From Alitta virens (taxonomy: Eukaryota; Annelida; Polychaeta; Phyllodocida; Nereididae), in the NCBI GenBank assembly GCA_932294295.1, contig OW028579.1, forward strand, positions 28,159,250 to 28,223,249: 64,000 nt of DNA, in the 5' to 3' direction. A program made the translations under genes and the position numbers. Positions 1 through 12,549 of this stretch are shown piece after piece. Position 1 is the stretch's first letter; every line of letters starts with the position of its first letter. The notes under the pieces were generated by a model that was given only the letters and a program-made list of their open reading frames with translations, had not been told where the DNA came from and made no database searches.

Positions 1-1170
1 TCTTGACGTCATCACTTCGTTTGTTTCCTTATTGGATTTTTTATGGCATGAAAAATTTTAAAGTAAGTGAAGTTTGTTTCTTTAATAGAGACATAGCGAA
101 CCCAGCAAGGCTCTGGATGGTTAATGCCTCAGCATAATGCCGAAAGGCCACTAGGCCTATGTCATAAAATGAATGTAATGCATATATATATAATATAATT
201 TTTAACTTGTCAAAATAAAAGTGTAATAGTGCTTTAATATGATAATGCCACAGCATAACAGTGCGGCGACCAGCTATTATAGCATGAGGGTGCACATCCA
301 AAGGATCAAAAATAAATATTCCAGTGACATTACACACTGCATTGAATGAATCATTTCTGAAAAATGCAATGCCACATTCTTCATTTGTTTCCAATGAAAT
401 TCACATTCTGAGCAGCTACATGAAGTGAGCATTTTCAAAATCATAAAGTAATGAACAAAAAAGAAAAAAAGATTCACGTTACAGTGATAAGGAAATGCCA
501 TTTTGATTACATCAACAAATATATTACATGGTACTAAGATTAAATTAATGTATGTACCTTTCAATCATTCAGAAGAATATTCATCTACCAGCACATACAT
601 GGTCTATGAACTCAGAACTCAGAAGAGTTCTGAGTTCGTCTATGATTTTGTATATTGCAATAGTAGCTATTAATTTTCATAAATGCTACAAAATGTCGGT
701 TGAGATATTTTTCTTACATAATCGATATATTAGACAATTTCTTTTCTTAAATGTCCATTAATTCGAATGGGATATGCTCAAACAGCTAAACAGCTATTTG
801 GCAACACTGGTTAAATACTAAAGCATAGCACAAACGATCTGTCCGACTGACATTCCCAGTGGCCACTGTCCAGTTCATTGAAGTCCTCAAGCACACAGAA
901 ATGAACACTTCATGTCATCAGCCTGGACTTCACATATTTAAGAGATGTACGCAGTCATATGCCAATCTAAAATCCTTGCCTGAAGTGAATAATATAGAAA
1001 ATGCCAAGGTTAAAGTTTCAAAAAGAAAATTAAAATGCATATATTTATTGTAATTTATCGTTAAATGCACCCATTTATTTCTGTCAGTCTTGCAATGAGA
1101 CTTCGAAGAATCAACTATTTTTATCTTGTAAGTCAGCGGGCCAAATTTTACAATATTTGGTTAGTCTTGC
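1..1170. other. Intergenic DNA, no gene seen
   Basis: No credible exon is visible on either strand; the open frames are short, AT-rich and lack resemblance to any family I know. The first 60 or so bases resemble 55168-55235, the right half of an inverted-repeat element, so the window probably opens inside another copy of that repeat. A small perfect hairpin built on AGAACTC/GAGTTCT lies near 610-640. Confidence 0.5.
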
Positions 1171-4100
1171 CTTTCAAAAGTTATGGAATTATAATGTAAG
1201 GTTCCAACATTTCTGTCTTGAATTTTATCGTCAATGATGTGACGATTTTTTTTTACCGTCTCCTGGGTGTCTGTAAAGGGCAAGTGGCAATTTAGGAAGA
1301 AGAAAAATCAATTTATATATCATACTCAGATACATATATGCTAGATTAGTCAGTCATCGGCATGACGTCCGCCAGCATGCTGCTATATCTGGGTACAGTT
1401 ACTTTTACAGTTGACTTAATTGTATTCCACATCATTTCTGGTCATTTTAAGGTTCAAGTAATAATGCTGCGCTAAACTAACACAATTCAGCTCCATAATT
1501 AAATAACCTAGGTCATGAGGCCACGAAATTGTGCAATTGCAGTTTCTAAACCAGAATATTAGTTTTGTAGCTAATTGTGTATATCATTAGCAATGTTTTT
1601 ACATATGAAAAAGTTTAAAGCAGTTTTCAGGGGCCCGTGCATCATGTATAATATTATGCTCATATGGAGTGTGAAAACAAGCTTCATAATCACTTTTTAA
1701 CAGCTTAGATTGATGTACACACACACACACCATTTTTTGTGTAACCAAACCATCTGTTCTGGACTTGGCAGCCTGCCAGATTGCGTTGTCAATGACAAAC
1801 ACAAAATCGGCCAAAACGTTTGATCCAATGGACAGATTTTAACGAAACTCCCCTTAAAATTATCACAGATATCACAATTTCAATGATGACGGATTAGTAC
1901 ATTTTCTTGAGCTCCTGAGCAAGTCATGCTGACAGACTCGTCGCAAATCTCATAACCAAACATGAGGAAAAGTTTGATAAAACTGCGTATGCGTGAGATG
2001 GTAATTTTCTAAAAACGTCTGGTTTCATGGTGAGTGTTGGGCACCACCTAGCTCCTGCCAGAAGATACGGCCTACCGCCTCTGGCCTTCGGCTAATATGT
2101 TTAATTGTAATTACCAATGGATATAAGCAATTGCGTATATCTTTGGAATAATTAAGACTTCATTTTTTTTGCACAATTACAAAGCCAACCAAAGCCAACC
2201 ACTTCTAAAGTCAGTAAATACAACAAGAGGCTACATTTACTCTGAAGAAGAATAAGACCAATAAACATGAAAATGGCATAAATGAGAAAAGGGAATTTGT
2301 ATGCAAATCATGCAGTTTTATTGCATAAATATATTGCTTTAACAATTTGTACAATTAGGTCTAGGTTAGTTACTCAGTATAACTAACATTTTGCAAAAAT
2401 ATGATTATAACTATAATTTAATATGCCTGATTTAATCTGAAGATGATCAGCTGATTATTAATTTTGTTACAAAAGCACCATAGTGTACTGTCTCCGCACA
2501 CTCGTATTAATTGCCATTGGCAAGTTATCTTTTCTTCTTGATTTGATATTTCACTACCTTTTCTTTAAAAAATATCTTATTTCTGATTTGTGACAAATTT
2601 GAATACCGAGATAACATTTCAAATCGAGGACAACATTGTTTCAACATCCCAGATAACATTTCAAATCCAGGACAACATTGTTTCAACATCCCAGATAACA
2701 TTTCAAATACAGGACAACATTGTTTCAACATCCCAGATAACATTTCAAATACAGGACAACATTGTTTCAACATCCCAGATATCATTTCAAATCCAGGACA
2801 ACATTGTTTCAACATCCCAGATAACATTTCAAATACAGGACAACATTGTTTCAACACAACATTGTTTCAACATCCCAGATAGCATTCCAAATGGTGTCAA
2901 GATCGTTTCGTATAACATTATTCTTGTAAATGCAATATGTGCACTACGCCTAAAAGTCTGCATATTAATTATAGAAGGAATATTATAACAATATATATTG
3001 GATGATAAAGAATCCTAAAACTCTTATGTTGGACGACACGCCATACAAAATAGCAGCTGTCCAATATACTGGGATGATTGGCTCACAACAGTTGATTGGA
3101 AATTATGATACAATGTTACAATTCTTATACATCATGTAAAATCCTACTTTTTTATATTGAAAAACCCAATAGTATCAGACTTGTGTAGATAAACAGAAAA
3201 TGCAACTTGCAGTTCAATAAGAATCACAAGCTTTTATGACATCCAGATGTCAGCACAATTGTGCAACACAGGTGCAGTCAGATCCTTTGCTTATTTTGTA
3301 CTTGTGTGTTAAAGCAGCTTATTTTGATATATTATAGGCCATCTACCAAAACTATACAGTCAGGAATAATCAGTAGTAAGCAGTGCTTATATTTATTATA
3401 TGTTATATATTGAGAGAATAGATCTATAAATATACTCACTGAAATTCTATTTAAACCATAGCTTTTCTAACGGAGACTAGAATGACTAGCACCAAAGGAT
3501 TTTTGGCTAACAAGTTGGTCAGCTGTATCTAACAAGTTACTGACATGTTTTTGAAGAAATTAGTCTTTTTTTCTTTTGTCGAATTACATCATTGACATGA
3601 CACCACTGATAGTCCATTATAACTTAAAGGGTGAACAACTTTTTAGATAAAACTAACACGTCAGTCGAAAAAAAATTGAGTGTTAGTAATCTCGGACACA
3701 GTCATCAAAATGTCCAAAAGTTAGCAGCCTAATTGTCAAAATGACTAAAATGAGCGATAAGTTAGCTGTCTGGACTAATGTAGAGATTTTCTTTGATTGA
3801 ATAATGATGGAGAACACATACAAGCTGTTGTTAAGAGAAAAATTTCATGCAAAACAATTATATAGGCACTTAGTTTTTCGAAACTCATTTGGCCGAGCCA
3901 CATGAAAAAGGAAGGTTATTCAATAGCAAACTCGCATACATGATTTATCCAATACTTTTTGTATAATACTGTGCTTGATTAAAATCGATATCTCTTGATG
4001 GCTGGGGGGGGGGGGGGGGTGCAGGCCTACTTTACCTGTCGCTCTGTGACTTTCCCTCACTCGTACAAGTAGCGGCAGTTAACATACGGTCCCTTGTCAA

Positions 4101-4318
4101 CAGGTAAAGTAATGGTGGATCATTGATCACAATATATTTTTGAAGATAAACCTATTCTGATATGTGATATGAATTGTAAAAGTATTTACGAAGCCAAATC
4201 TTACAAAACAAAATAATTTTCATTTGTGAATATCAGGGGGGGGGGAGGGCGAGGATGATTGCATTGATCATCCCCTCCTTCCCAAAAAGTAGGAGGGTAT
4301 ATACTGACATTGTCGAAT
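1171..4318 (+). repeat. Tandem segmental duplication, copy 1
   Basis: This block of about 3.15 kb recurs in the same orientation immediately downstream at 4326-7320. The offset at the left end is 3155 bases, and long stretches are identical or nearly so by eye. Both copies share an AC microsatellite, a G-run (about 4002-4018 here), a second G-run near 4236 and the same boundary sequence CATTGTCGA. This copy carries the expanded 42-bp minisatellite at 2610-2890 and lacks a 34-bp stretch present in copy 2 near 4586-4620. No gene is evident in it; a 71-codon frame seen in both copies has no family resemblance and is preserved only because the copies are young. Confidence 0.93.
2610..2890 (+). 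repeat. 42-bp minisatellite, about 6.5 units
   Basis: Tandem units of 42 bp begin GATAACATTTCAAAT and carry CAACATTGTTTCAACATCCC. The last unit breaks off and restarts within the CAACATTGTTTCAAC part. Because 42 is a multiple of three and the unit lacks stops in one frame on each strand, both strands read as repetitive open frames (14-residue periods), but neither has homology or a start context suggesting a protein. The unit resembles the terminus of the dispersed MITE family that starts CCCAGATAGCATTCCAAAT, and the array ends directly in such a terminus at about 2874-2895. Confidence 0.92.
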
Positions 4319-4325
4319 GGTTTTT

Positions 4326-7320
4326 CTTTCAAAAGTTATGGAATTATAATGTAAGGTTCCAACATTTCTGTCTTGAATTTTATTGTCAATGATGTGACAA
4401 ATATTTTACCGTCTCCTGGGTGTCTGTAAAGGGCAAGTGGCAATTTAAGAAGAAAAAAATCCATTTATATATCATACTCAGATACATATATGCTAGATTA
4501 GTCAGTCATCGGCATGACGTCCGCCAGCATGCTGCTATATCTGGGTACAGTTACTTTTACGATTGACTTAATTGTATTCCACATCAAATGCTGTGAAAGT
4601 CACTGTTACAAAGACCTCATTTCTGGTCATTTTAAGGTTCAAGTAATAATGCTGCGCTAAACTAACACAATTCAACTCCATAATTAAATAACCTAGGTCA
4701 TGAGGCCACGAAATTGTGCAATTGCAGTTTCTAAACCAGAATATTAGTTTTGTAGCTAATTGTGTATATCATTAGCAATGTTTTTACACATGAAAAAGTT
4801 TAAAGCAGTTTTCAGGGGCCCGTGCATCATGTATAATATTATGCTCATATGGAGTGTGAAAACAAGCTTCATAATAACTTTTTAACAGCTTAGATTGATG
4901 TACACACACACACACCATTTTTTGTGTAACCAAACCATCTGTTCTGGACTTGGCAGCCTGCCAGATTGCGTTGTCAATGACAAACACAAAATCGGCCAAA
5001 ACATTTGATCCAATGGACAGATTTTAACGAAACTCCCCTTAAAATTATCACAGATATCACAATTTCAATGATGACGGATTAGTACATTTTCTTGAGCTCC
5101 TGAGCAAGTCATGCTGACAGACTCGTCACAAATCTCATAACCAAACATGAGGAAAAGTTTGATAAAACTGCGTATGCGTGAGATGGTAATTTTCTAAAAA
5201 CGTCTGGTTTCATGGTGAGTGTTGGGCACCACCTAGCTCCTGCCAGAACATACGGCCTACCGCCTCTGGCCTTCGGCTAATATGTTTAATTGTAATTACC
5301 AATGGATATAAGCAATTGCGTATATCTTTGGAATAATTAAGACTTCATTTTTTTTGCACAATTACAAAGCCAACCAAAGCCAACCACTTCTAAAGTCAGT
5401 AAATACAACAAGAGGCTACATTTACTCTGAAGAAGAATAAGACCAATAAACATGAAAATGGCATAAATGAGAAAAGGGAATTTGTATGCAAATCATGCAG
5501 TTTTATTGCATAAATATATTGCTTTAACAATTTGTACAATTAGGTCTAGTTTAGTTCCTCAGTATAACTAACATTTTGCAAAAATATGATTATAACTTCT
5601 ATAATATAATATGCCTGATTTAATCTGAAGATGATCAGCTGATTATTAATTTTGTTACAAAAACACCATAGGGTACTGTCTCCGCACAAAAGTATTAAGT
5701 GCCATTGGCAAGTTATCTTTTCTTCTTGTTTGGTATTTCACTACCTTTTCTTTAAAAAATATCTAATTTCTGATTTGTGACAAATTTGAATACCGAGATA
5801 ACATTTCAAATCGAGGACAACATTGTTTCAACATCCCAGATAACATTTCAAATCGAGGACAACATTGTTTCAACATCCCAGATAGCATTCCAAATCGTGT
5901 CAAGGTCGTTTCATATGACATTCTGCTTGTAAATGCAAAATGTGCTCTTCACCTAAAAGTCCGCATATTAATTATAGAAGGAATATTATAACAATATATA
6001 TTGGATGGTAAAGAATCCCAAAACTCTTATGTTGGACGACACGCCATACAAAATAGCAGCTGTCCAATATACTGGGATGATTGGCTCACAACAGTTGAGT
6101 GGAAATTATAATACAATGTTACAATTCATCATGTAAAATCCTACTTTTTTATATTGAAAAACCCAATAGTATCAGACTTGTGTAGATAAACAGGAAATGC
6201 AACTTGCAGTTCAATAAGAATAACAAGCTTTTATGACATCCAGATGTCAGCACAATTGTGCAACACAGGTGCAGTCAGATCCTTTGCTGATTTTGTACTT
6301 GTGTATAAGCAGCTCATTTTGATATATTATAGGCCATCTACCAAAACTATACAGTCAGGAATAATCAGTAGTAAGCAGTGCTTATATTTATTATATGTTA
6401 TATATTGAGAGAATAGTTCTATAAATATACTCACTGAAATTCTATCTAAACCATAGTCATTCTAGTCTCTGTTAGAAAAGCTAACACCAAAGGATTTTTG
6501 GCTAACAAGTTGGTCAGCTGTATCTAACAAGTTACTGACATGTTTTTGAAGAAATTAGTCTTTTTTCTTTTGTCGAATTACATCATTGACATGACACCAC
6601 TAATAGTCCACTATAACTTAAAGGATGAACAACTTTTTAGATAAAACTAACACGTCAGTCGAAAAACAATTGAGTGTTAGTCATCTCGGACACAGTCATC
6701 AAAATGTGCAAAAATTAGCAGCCTAATTGTAAAAATTCCTAAATTGAGTGGTAGGTTAGCTGTCTGGACTAATGTAGAGATTGTCTGTGATTGAATAATG
6801 ATGGAGAACACATACAAGATGTTGTTAAGAGAAAAATTTTATGCAAAACAATTTTATAGGCACTTAGATTCGAAACTTATTTGGCCGAGCCACATGAAAA
6901 AGGAAGGTTATTCAATAGCAAACTCGCATACATGATTTATCCAATACTTTTTGTTTAATACTGTGCTTGACTAAAATCGATATCTCTTGATGGCTGGGGG
7001 GGGGGGGGGGGGGCGGGGGGGTTGCAGGCCTACTTTATCTGTCGCTCTGTGACTTTCCCTCACTCGTACAAGTAGCGGCAGTTAACATACGGTCCCTTGT
7101 CAACAGGTTAAGTAATGGTGGATCATTGATCACAAAATATTTTTGAAGTTAAACCTATTCTGGTATGTGATATGTATTGTAAAAGTATTCACGATGCCAA
7201 ATCTTACAAAACTAAATAATTTTCATTTGTGAATATCAGGGGGGGGGGGGCGAGGATGATTGCATTGATCATCCCCTCCTTCCCAAAAAGTAGGAGGGTA
7301 TATACTGACATTGTCGATTG
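4326..7320 (+). repeat. Tandem segmental duplication, copy 2
   Basis: Second copy of the unit at 1171-4318, in direct orientation and separated from it by a few bases. Differences include only about two minisatellite units (5797-5895), a 34-bp stretch near 4586-4620 absent from copy 1, longer G-runs near 6996-7020, scattered substitutions, and a 28-bp segment at 6455-6482 that is the reverse complement of its counterpart at 3460-3487. The right boundary lies about 90 bp before the first visible exon of the MGAT4 gene, so the duplication sits just upstream of, or inside a 5' UTR intron of, that gene. Confidence 0.93.
5797..5895 (+). repeat. Contracted 42-bp minisatellite (two units)
   Basis: The same 42-bp unit as at 2610-2890, present here only about twice before the common tail CCCAGATAGCATTCCAAAT. 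It marks the array as length-variable between otherwise near-identical duplicates. Confidence 0.85.
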
Positions 7321-7466
7321 GTTTACAACTTTTGCTCACGTGCTAGTCATTAAGAGTTTCGTAATATATTAATAAACACCCTTACTAATGTATACTTTTC
7401 TTTTCAGGTGCTATGAAGAAAATGCATATCTCAAGTTCATCGGATTAAACTTGGAGTACGCAAACC

Positions 7467-10400
7467 ATGCCGCGGCCAAGATCTTTTCTAAGAATAGTCA
7501 GTACTGTTGCTTTAGTAATTGTTGTCTTTGGATTGATTGATCGGCTAGCCAGACCAGGTAACTTCAGCATAATTTTTGCGGATATTCTTGCTATGTATTA
7601 TAGAGTTAAGGCCACGGTTTTTTTTTATCTTCTGTTTCTCGGAACTTTCTCGGACCGTTTTTCATGAGACAGTCGGTCGGGGGAAAAAAAAAATCCTCAG
7701 AAAGTATTTTTTTTGCATAAATTAACACAGGTGATGTGATACTTTGAGATGCAATACACGTATTTGCCCAGACAATTGTTGATTTATTAATTGAGCGGCA
7801 CTGCAAAAATTTGGCCGGCGGTGTCAAGAAACGAAAGATCAAAAAACCGTCGCCTAAGAGTGAAACGATTAATAATCATTTTCACCAACTACCTACACTT
7901 TATACACTATACACTATACACTATACTATACACACAAGTTGAAAGTAAAAAATTCTGATATTGTATTTTCAGATAATGTGATTCAAGGGAAGTTGGATGA
8001 TGTTCATATCCCAGATTTGCAGGTATTTTAGCATGCCAATATGTGCTAACAGGAAAGTGATAATTATTATAACTACAGTGGAACCTCACGAAGATACGTT
8101 GCTACTTAGATATTTTTAGGCCGAAACCCTAGCGTTTTTGGCCTCCCATTAATGTCTGATATTCTGTGTACAATTTTGGTTGCACAACAGTAACACATGT
8201 GAATTTTACACATAGGTCTCTATAAAAGTCATGTTTTGGATCAGGTCAATTATTTGGTTAAAATTTTTTAATATTATTGGATCATACCAGATAAGACGGT
8301 CCAGCCCAACTTTTGCCTGAATATCGAAGTCAGTGCATTCGGCTCAATATTGGCTCGACGTTAGTTCAGATGATGACAGGCCAACATCGGGCCAACTGAC
8401 AATCACTAAAAATAACTATATGAAATTAAGACCGTGCATTTTCACACGAAGATGACACGACACGTCTGCTGTATTCGGCCCAGCACCACACACTTCGGAT
8501 TGACATCAGGTCAATGTCAGGCCAATCCACATGCTATCCGGGTATTGTACCACCAAGAGTTTCCATGTGGATAAAATAAAGTATCTTTATCTTTTTAAAA
8601 CGACATTGGCTCAATGTCTGCTCTACATCAGCCAATATGTTAGCCAACATTGACCTAGCCCTGGATGACCATGCCGCTGACAGAGGAGGCGACAATCACA
8701 CTGACTGGGGAACTTGGGGCTAACGTTGACCAATGTTGCTATGATGTTGCAGTTATCTGGGCATTCAGTTTGGTAAAGTAGCTGACACCAAATCCTTTGT
8801 TTTAATGATTTTTAGGTCATTCAATATGAAGGAACAAAGAGTGCCGAACCTGTTGCCAATGAAACAAATCTACCTCCAAAGAACTCTATAAATAATGAAC
8901 GCTGTAAGTGTTACTGACAAACATTGTGGGGGAAAAAAACAATGAATAAACTCCAGTACTTCAAATACAACTTTCCATGAAACTACCTTTTAAAAATTTC
9001 CTTTGAAAGTAGAATTGTTGCTTTCTGTTCAAAATGTTTGCCACACTGTTGTGCAAAGTATGTATATTATGCATTAAGGAAATAAACTCCTGCTGTTTCA
9101 TTCTGATATCTGTGCGAGATTTAAAAGTACAAAGGAAAAACAATTGTATGCTCTATTAATTTTGCAAGCGACATTGATACTCACTTGATTGTAAATGTTA
9201 TCATTTCAGTGGAATCCGAATTGCAGGCACCTGAAAGACTAAGCGAGTTCAATCATATGGATAAAATGGATATATGGGTATTATTTCATATCTTATAACT
9301 ATTATAAAATAATTACAACTGAATACATTATTTAAGAATTCATTAGTTCGAACTACCCAGACAGCATTCCAAATAGGGTCAACATTGTTTCAACATCGGC
9401 CGCTGTGGGCAGACGTCATGATGATGTCCCCCAATATTGTGCTTATGTCGAGCGGATCTGGGATGTTGTCTGGGCGCATTCTGGATCAGGTCAATCAATG
9501 TAACATATTTTGTCTTAAACTTGATTGTCTTTATTTTGAAGTCATCATAATGAAGAGTGTGCTATTCTTCTTTCTATCAGGACACAAGTAGCTTGGACGA
9601 AGTCGTTCCAGACAGATACATCTCGATTAGCGGAAAAAAGAGACCGAACAAAGGTTTATGCTGATTTAATAAAAAAAAGTCTTTGCTCTGGTACAATAAC
9701 GCTGTGTGACACTTAAACATTTTCCTGGTGAATTCAGAACCTAATCTTTCATGACATCATAAATACATGTTAAGTTGCTTTAAAGACAAACGTATTCAAA
9801 TCTTTAAAATGTCTTTTATTCTTGAACGCATTAATGTATACTCGCAAAAGTATTTATCTTATTTTCTGCTCATTACAAAACTGGCATTGCTCTGTAACAA
9901 TAACATTAAATTTATCCTGGTGAATTAAGAACCTAATCTTTTAAAATGACATTTAAACGTTTAGTATTCTTGAGAGATATGCATTAAAAAGTTTTTTTTT
10001 TTTATTTGCTTTTGTTTTTTACCCTATAAATATATACATGCAAAGGTATATAATAATACAAATATAAAATTCTAACTTATTTCTCTTCCAGTATTTTTAA
10101 CCATTGGAATCCCATCCATCAGGAGGCCACAGGGAGCAGAAATAACATACTTGTCTACAACATTGAAGTCTCTCATAACAAACTGCTCACCTCAGGATAA
10201 AGACAATGTTGTTATTCTAGTCTTTCTGGCAGATTTTGACAAGAAATACACACATAACATAAGATCGCAGCTCAGGACTCTTTACCGACCATATTTGGAA
10301 TCTGGATTTCTCCAAGTAATGGAAGTTGATCCAATCGCATATCCGCAATTGACAGATTTAAAGCAAAACTTCAAAGATGATAAGAAACGGGTTACCTGGC

Positions 10401-12549
10401 GTGCGAAGCAATGCATGGATTTTGGGTACATGTTTCACTATGCCAGAAACCTATCCGATTATTATCTCCAGTTAGAAGACGATGTCTTAAGTGCACCAAA
10501 TTATGTCAATGAAATTCAAGGTTTCATTAAGGCACAGAAGAAACCATGGGTCAGCCTCCAGTTTTCTGTTCTGGGATTTATCGGGAAGTTGTTCCACTCA
10601 AGAGACCTAGAGCGGTTTGCGAAATTTTTAAAACTCTTCTACCAAGAGATGCCTGTGGATTGGCTTTATCCTGTTTTTGCCAAACTGCTGTCATACCCAA
10701 ACATACCTATACGCAAACCAACGTTATTCCAACACATGGGCAAGGTGTCGTCCCTTGACCTTAAATCGAAACAAAAGTTGAATCTACTCAAAGACAAATA
10801 TTTCAAAAGCCAAACGAATGATGTTTTAAAAAAATTAGGGTCGCCAGCCAATCCTCCTGCTTCATTTTACACAACGTTAACAACTTACCATTCCAATAAA
10901 CCTAGCGACGCATATATAAGCGATGTCAAAAAATATTTCTGGGGCAAAGAACCAGACATGAACGACACATTCACAGTGGTGTTTGAGAAGCCACATAAAT
11001 TAAAAGCAATCCAGATCGAGACAGGCCACCCAGAGCAGGGAAATGACTTCATACGGTGAGTACTATTCTTGACTTTCTTCATTTCCCAGATAACATGTCA
11101 CAGTGGTTTGACATTGGCCTGGCTTTGGCAAATGTCGACCAATGCATGTCATCTGGGTTGGAGTGAATAATGATTCTGATTCTGTTTTTATTACAGGAAA
11201 TGTTTAAAATGTATTTACTTACAATAGTTTGTGTTATTTTCATCAGGATGTTTACACTATTGTAAGAATTTTCTTGATATTATAAAACAGTTTTATGATC
11301 TCATTTTTTGCATAGTTTTTCCAATGAGTAGAAATAGTAAGAGGAGGTTGGCTTTGAGCGATAATAGGCGTCATTTACTACATTACGTCATTGTGATTGT
11401 TGTGACGTCATTTTTTCTGTGTGCTAAATAATCCTATAAAACACTGACCCTAAGCATTAAAAAAAAAATTTCATAATGTGATTCCCTTATAAATCTATAA
11501 GATTAATTATTTGACTTTCATTAGTGTATTTATATGTACAAATCCTTTCATTGTTTTGATATGAAAATTGTACCTGCGGGCTTGTCATATTGTGAAACAC
11601 AACCCTGAACAGGCTGACATTGGTTCAATTACACTGTCCTGTCTGGGTATTATTACTCTGTGGTTTTTCTCTCTTTTCGTAGAAACGCCTAGTGGCCACT
11701 GGATACATTTTCTTTATTTATCCTCAGTTCGATATTGCCAAATAACATGCCAAATCGGGCCAACATTGGGCAAATTAGTACTGATGGGAGGCAACATTGA
11801 GGCAGCAATGCTAACACGAAGCCACCACAGAACGAATATGGCATGTTATCTGGATTAGCTTAATGATATACTATGTGCAGTTTTATCTGGCTTAATGATA
11901 TACTATGTGCAGTTTTATCGGGTTTTGGCCAATGGGTCATCATATGGATAAGGTGTAAGAAACTGGGTTTCCGAAACCGCATGCTACATCGGCTTGTGGT
12001 CACCCAGAACCCTTGACCGATGTCATCCCGATCTAGCATGTTTGTCGGATTAGACCCTGGACAGGAACAAGGATTATTCATTCCATGACAAATGTGCACA
12101 TAAATCTCAGTAATATGAAATCGCATGGAATTAGATACAAGAATTCTTAACCAATTTACATTTACATTTTGTTAAATCAAACTTATTTTACATTTTGTTA
12201 AATCAAACTTATCAAAACACTTCCTTATAATGTTTTAATATGCTAAATTATTTTAAATGCCTTGAATATTGGATATAAAATATAACAGTTGTATTAAAGA
12301 AAATATCACATTTTATTTTCCAGGTCTGCTGATCTTCTAGTTGGTACAGCAGCGAGGAGAAGAAACAGACAAGAAGATTTCTGCGATGGGCATTACAAAA
12401 CATTAGACAGTTTAGTGGGGGGTTCTATCTCTGCAATAAATTTGGATAAATCTGTCACTGAACCAATTGACTGCATTAGACTTTTAGTAACAGGAGCACA
12501 AATTGACTGGGTCATTGTTAATACTGTAGCTATATGGGTTATTACCTGA
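7467..12549 (+). CDS. MGAT4: MGAT4-type alpha-1,3-mannosyl-glycoprotein 4-beta-N-acetylglucosaminyltransferase
   Basis: Seven coding exons: 7467-7557, 7973-8022, 8816-8903, 9210-9277, 9581-9653, 10092-11055, 12324-12549. They sum to 1560 bases, a 519-residue protein, close to the usual 530-550 for the family. All junctions are GT-AG and phases agree. The start ATG is preceded seven codons upstream by an in-frame TAA; a splice acceptor at 7406-7407 suggests a separate upstream 5' UTR exon. Residues about 5-22 form one hydrophobic segment, giving a type II Golgi anchor, followed by a variable stem in exons 2-5. The large sixth exon holds the catalytic domain: LTIGIPSI near residue 126 and the metal-binding acidic motif YYLQLEDDV near 247-255. 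The last exon encodes the C-terminal lectin-like region ending with IDWVIVNTVAIW. Family role: adding the beta-1,4 GlcNAc branch to the core alpha-1,3 mannose of N-glycans in the Golgi. The A/B/C paralogue is not resolved. A possible AATAAA lies at 12909. Confidence 0.93.
8075..8140. mobile_element. Solo end of a pogo/Tc1-type MITE
   Basis: TACAGTGGAACCTCAC matches the terminal sequence of the complete element at 45510-45662. No matching right terminus was found nearby, so it is a truncated copy within intron 2 of the MGAT4 gene. Confidence 0.5.
8287..8761. mobile_element. Cluster of palindromic CCAGATAGCAT-family MITEs
   Basis: Within intron 2 of MGAT4. One copy runs from CCAGATAAGACGG at 8287 to ATGCTATCCGGG ending at 8542. 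A second right terminus (GTTATCTGGG) ends at 8761. The interior is rich in short inverted motifs of the type GGCCAACAT/ATGTTGGCC, as elsewhere in the family. Confidence 0.65.
9355..9476. mobile_element. Palindromic CCAGATAGCAT-family MITE
   Basis: Begins ACCCAGACAGCATTCCAAAT with GGTCAACATTGTTTCAACAT, the same left arm from which the 42-bp minisatellite unit appears to derive, and ends GATGTTGTCTGGG. It lies in intron 4 of the MGAT4 gene, about 105 bp before exon 5. Confidence 0.65.
11085..11157. mobile_element. 73-bp minimal palindromic MITE
   Basis: CCCAGATAACATG at the left and CATGTCATCTGGG at the right bound only 73 bp, with a partly palindromic middle (GACATTGGCC and GTCGACCAATG). It starts 30 bp after the donor site of MGAT4 exon 6. 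Confidence 0.7.
11737..11855. mobile_element. Palindromic CCAGATAGCAT-family MITE
   Basis: Left arm CAAATAACATGCCAAATCGG with GGCCAACATTGG, right arm GGCATGTTATCTGG, about 119 bp, in intron 6 of the MGAT4 gene. Confidence 0.65.

Noticed and set aside
1599..4999. Two near-identical 71-codon minus-strand open frames at 1599-1814 and 4784-4999
   Set aside because: They are the same place in the two tandem copies. The duplication explains the conservation; there is no family motif, splice context or start evidence.
10546..11082. Several 60-70 codon frames overlapping MGAT4 exon 6 in other frames
   Set aside because: Shadows of the long catalytic exon; none has its own start context or motif.
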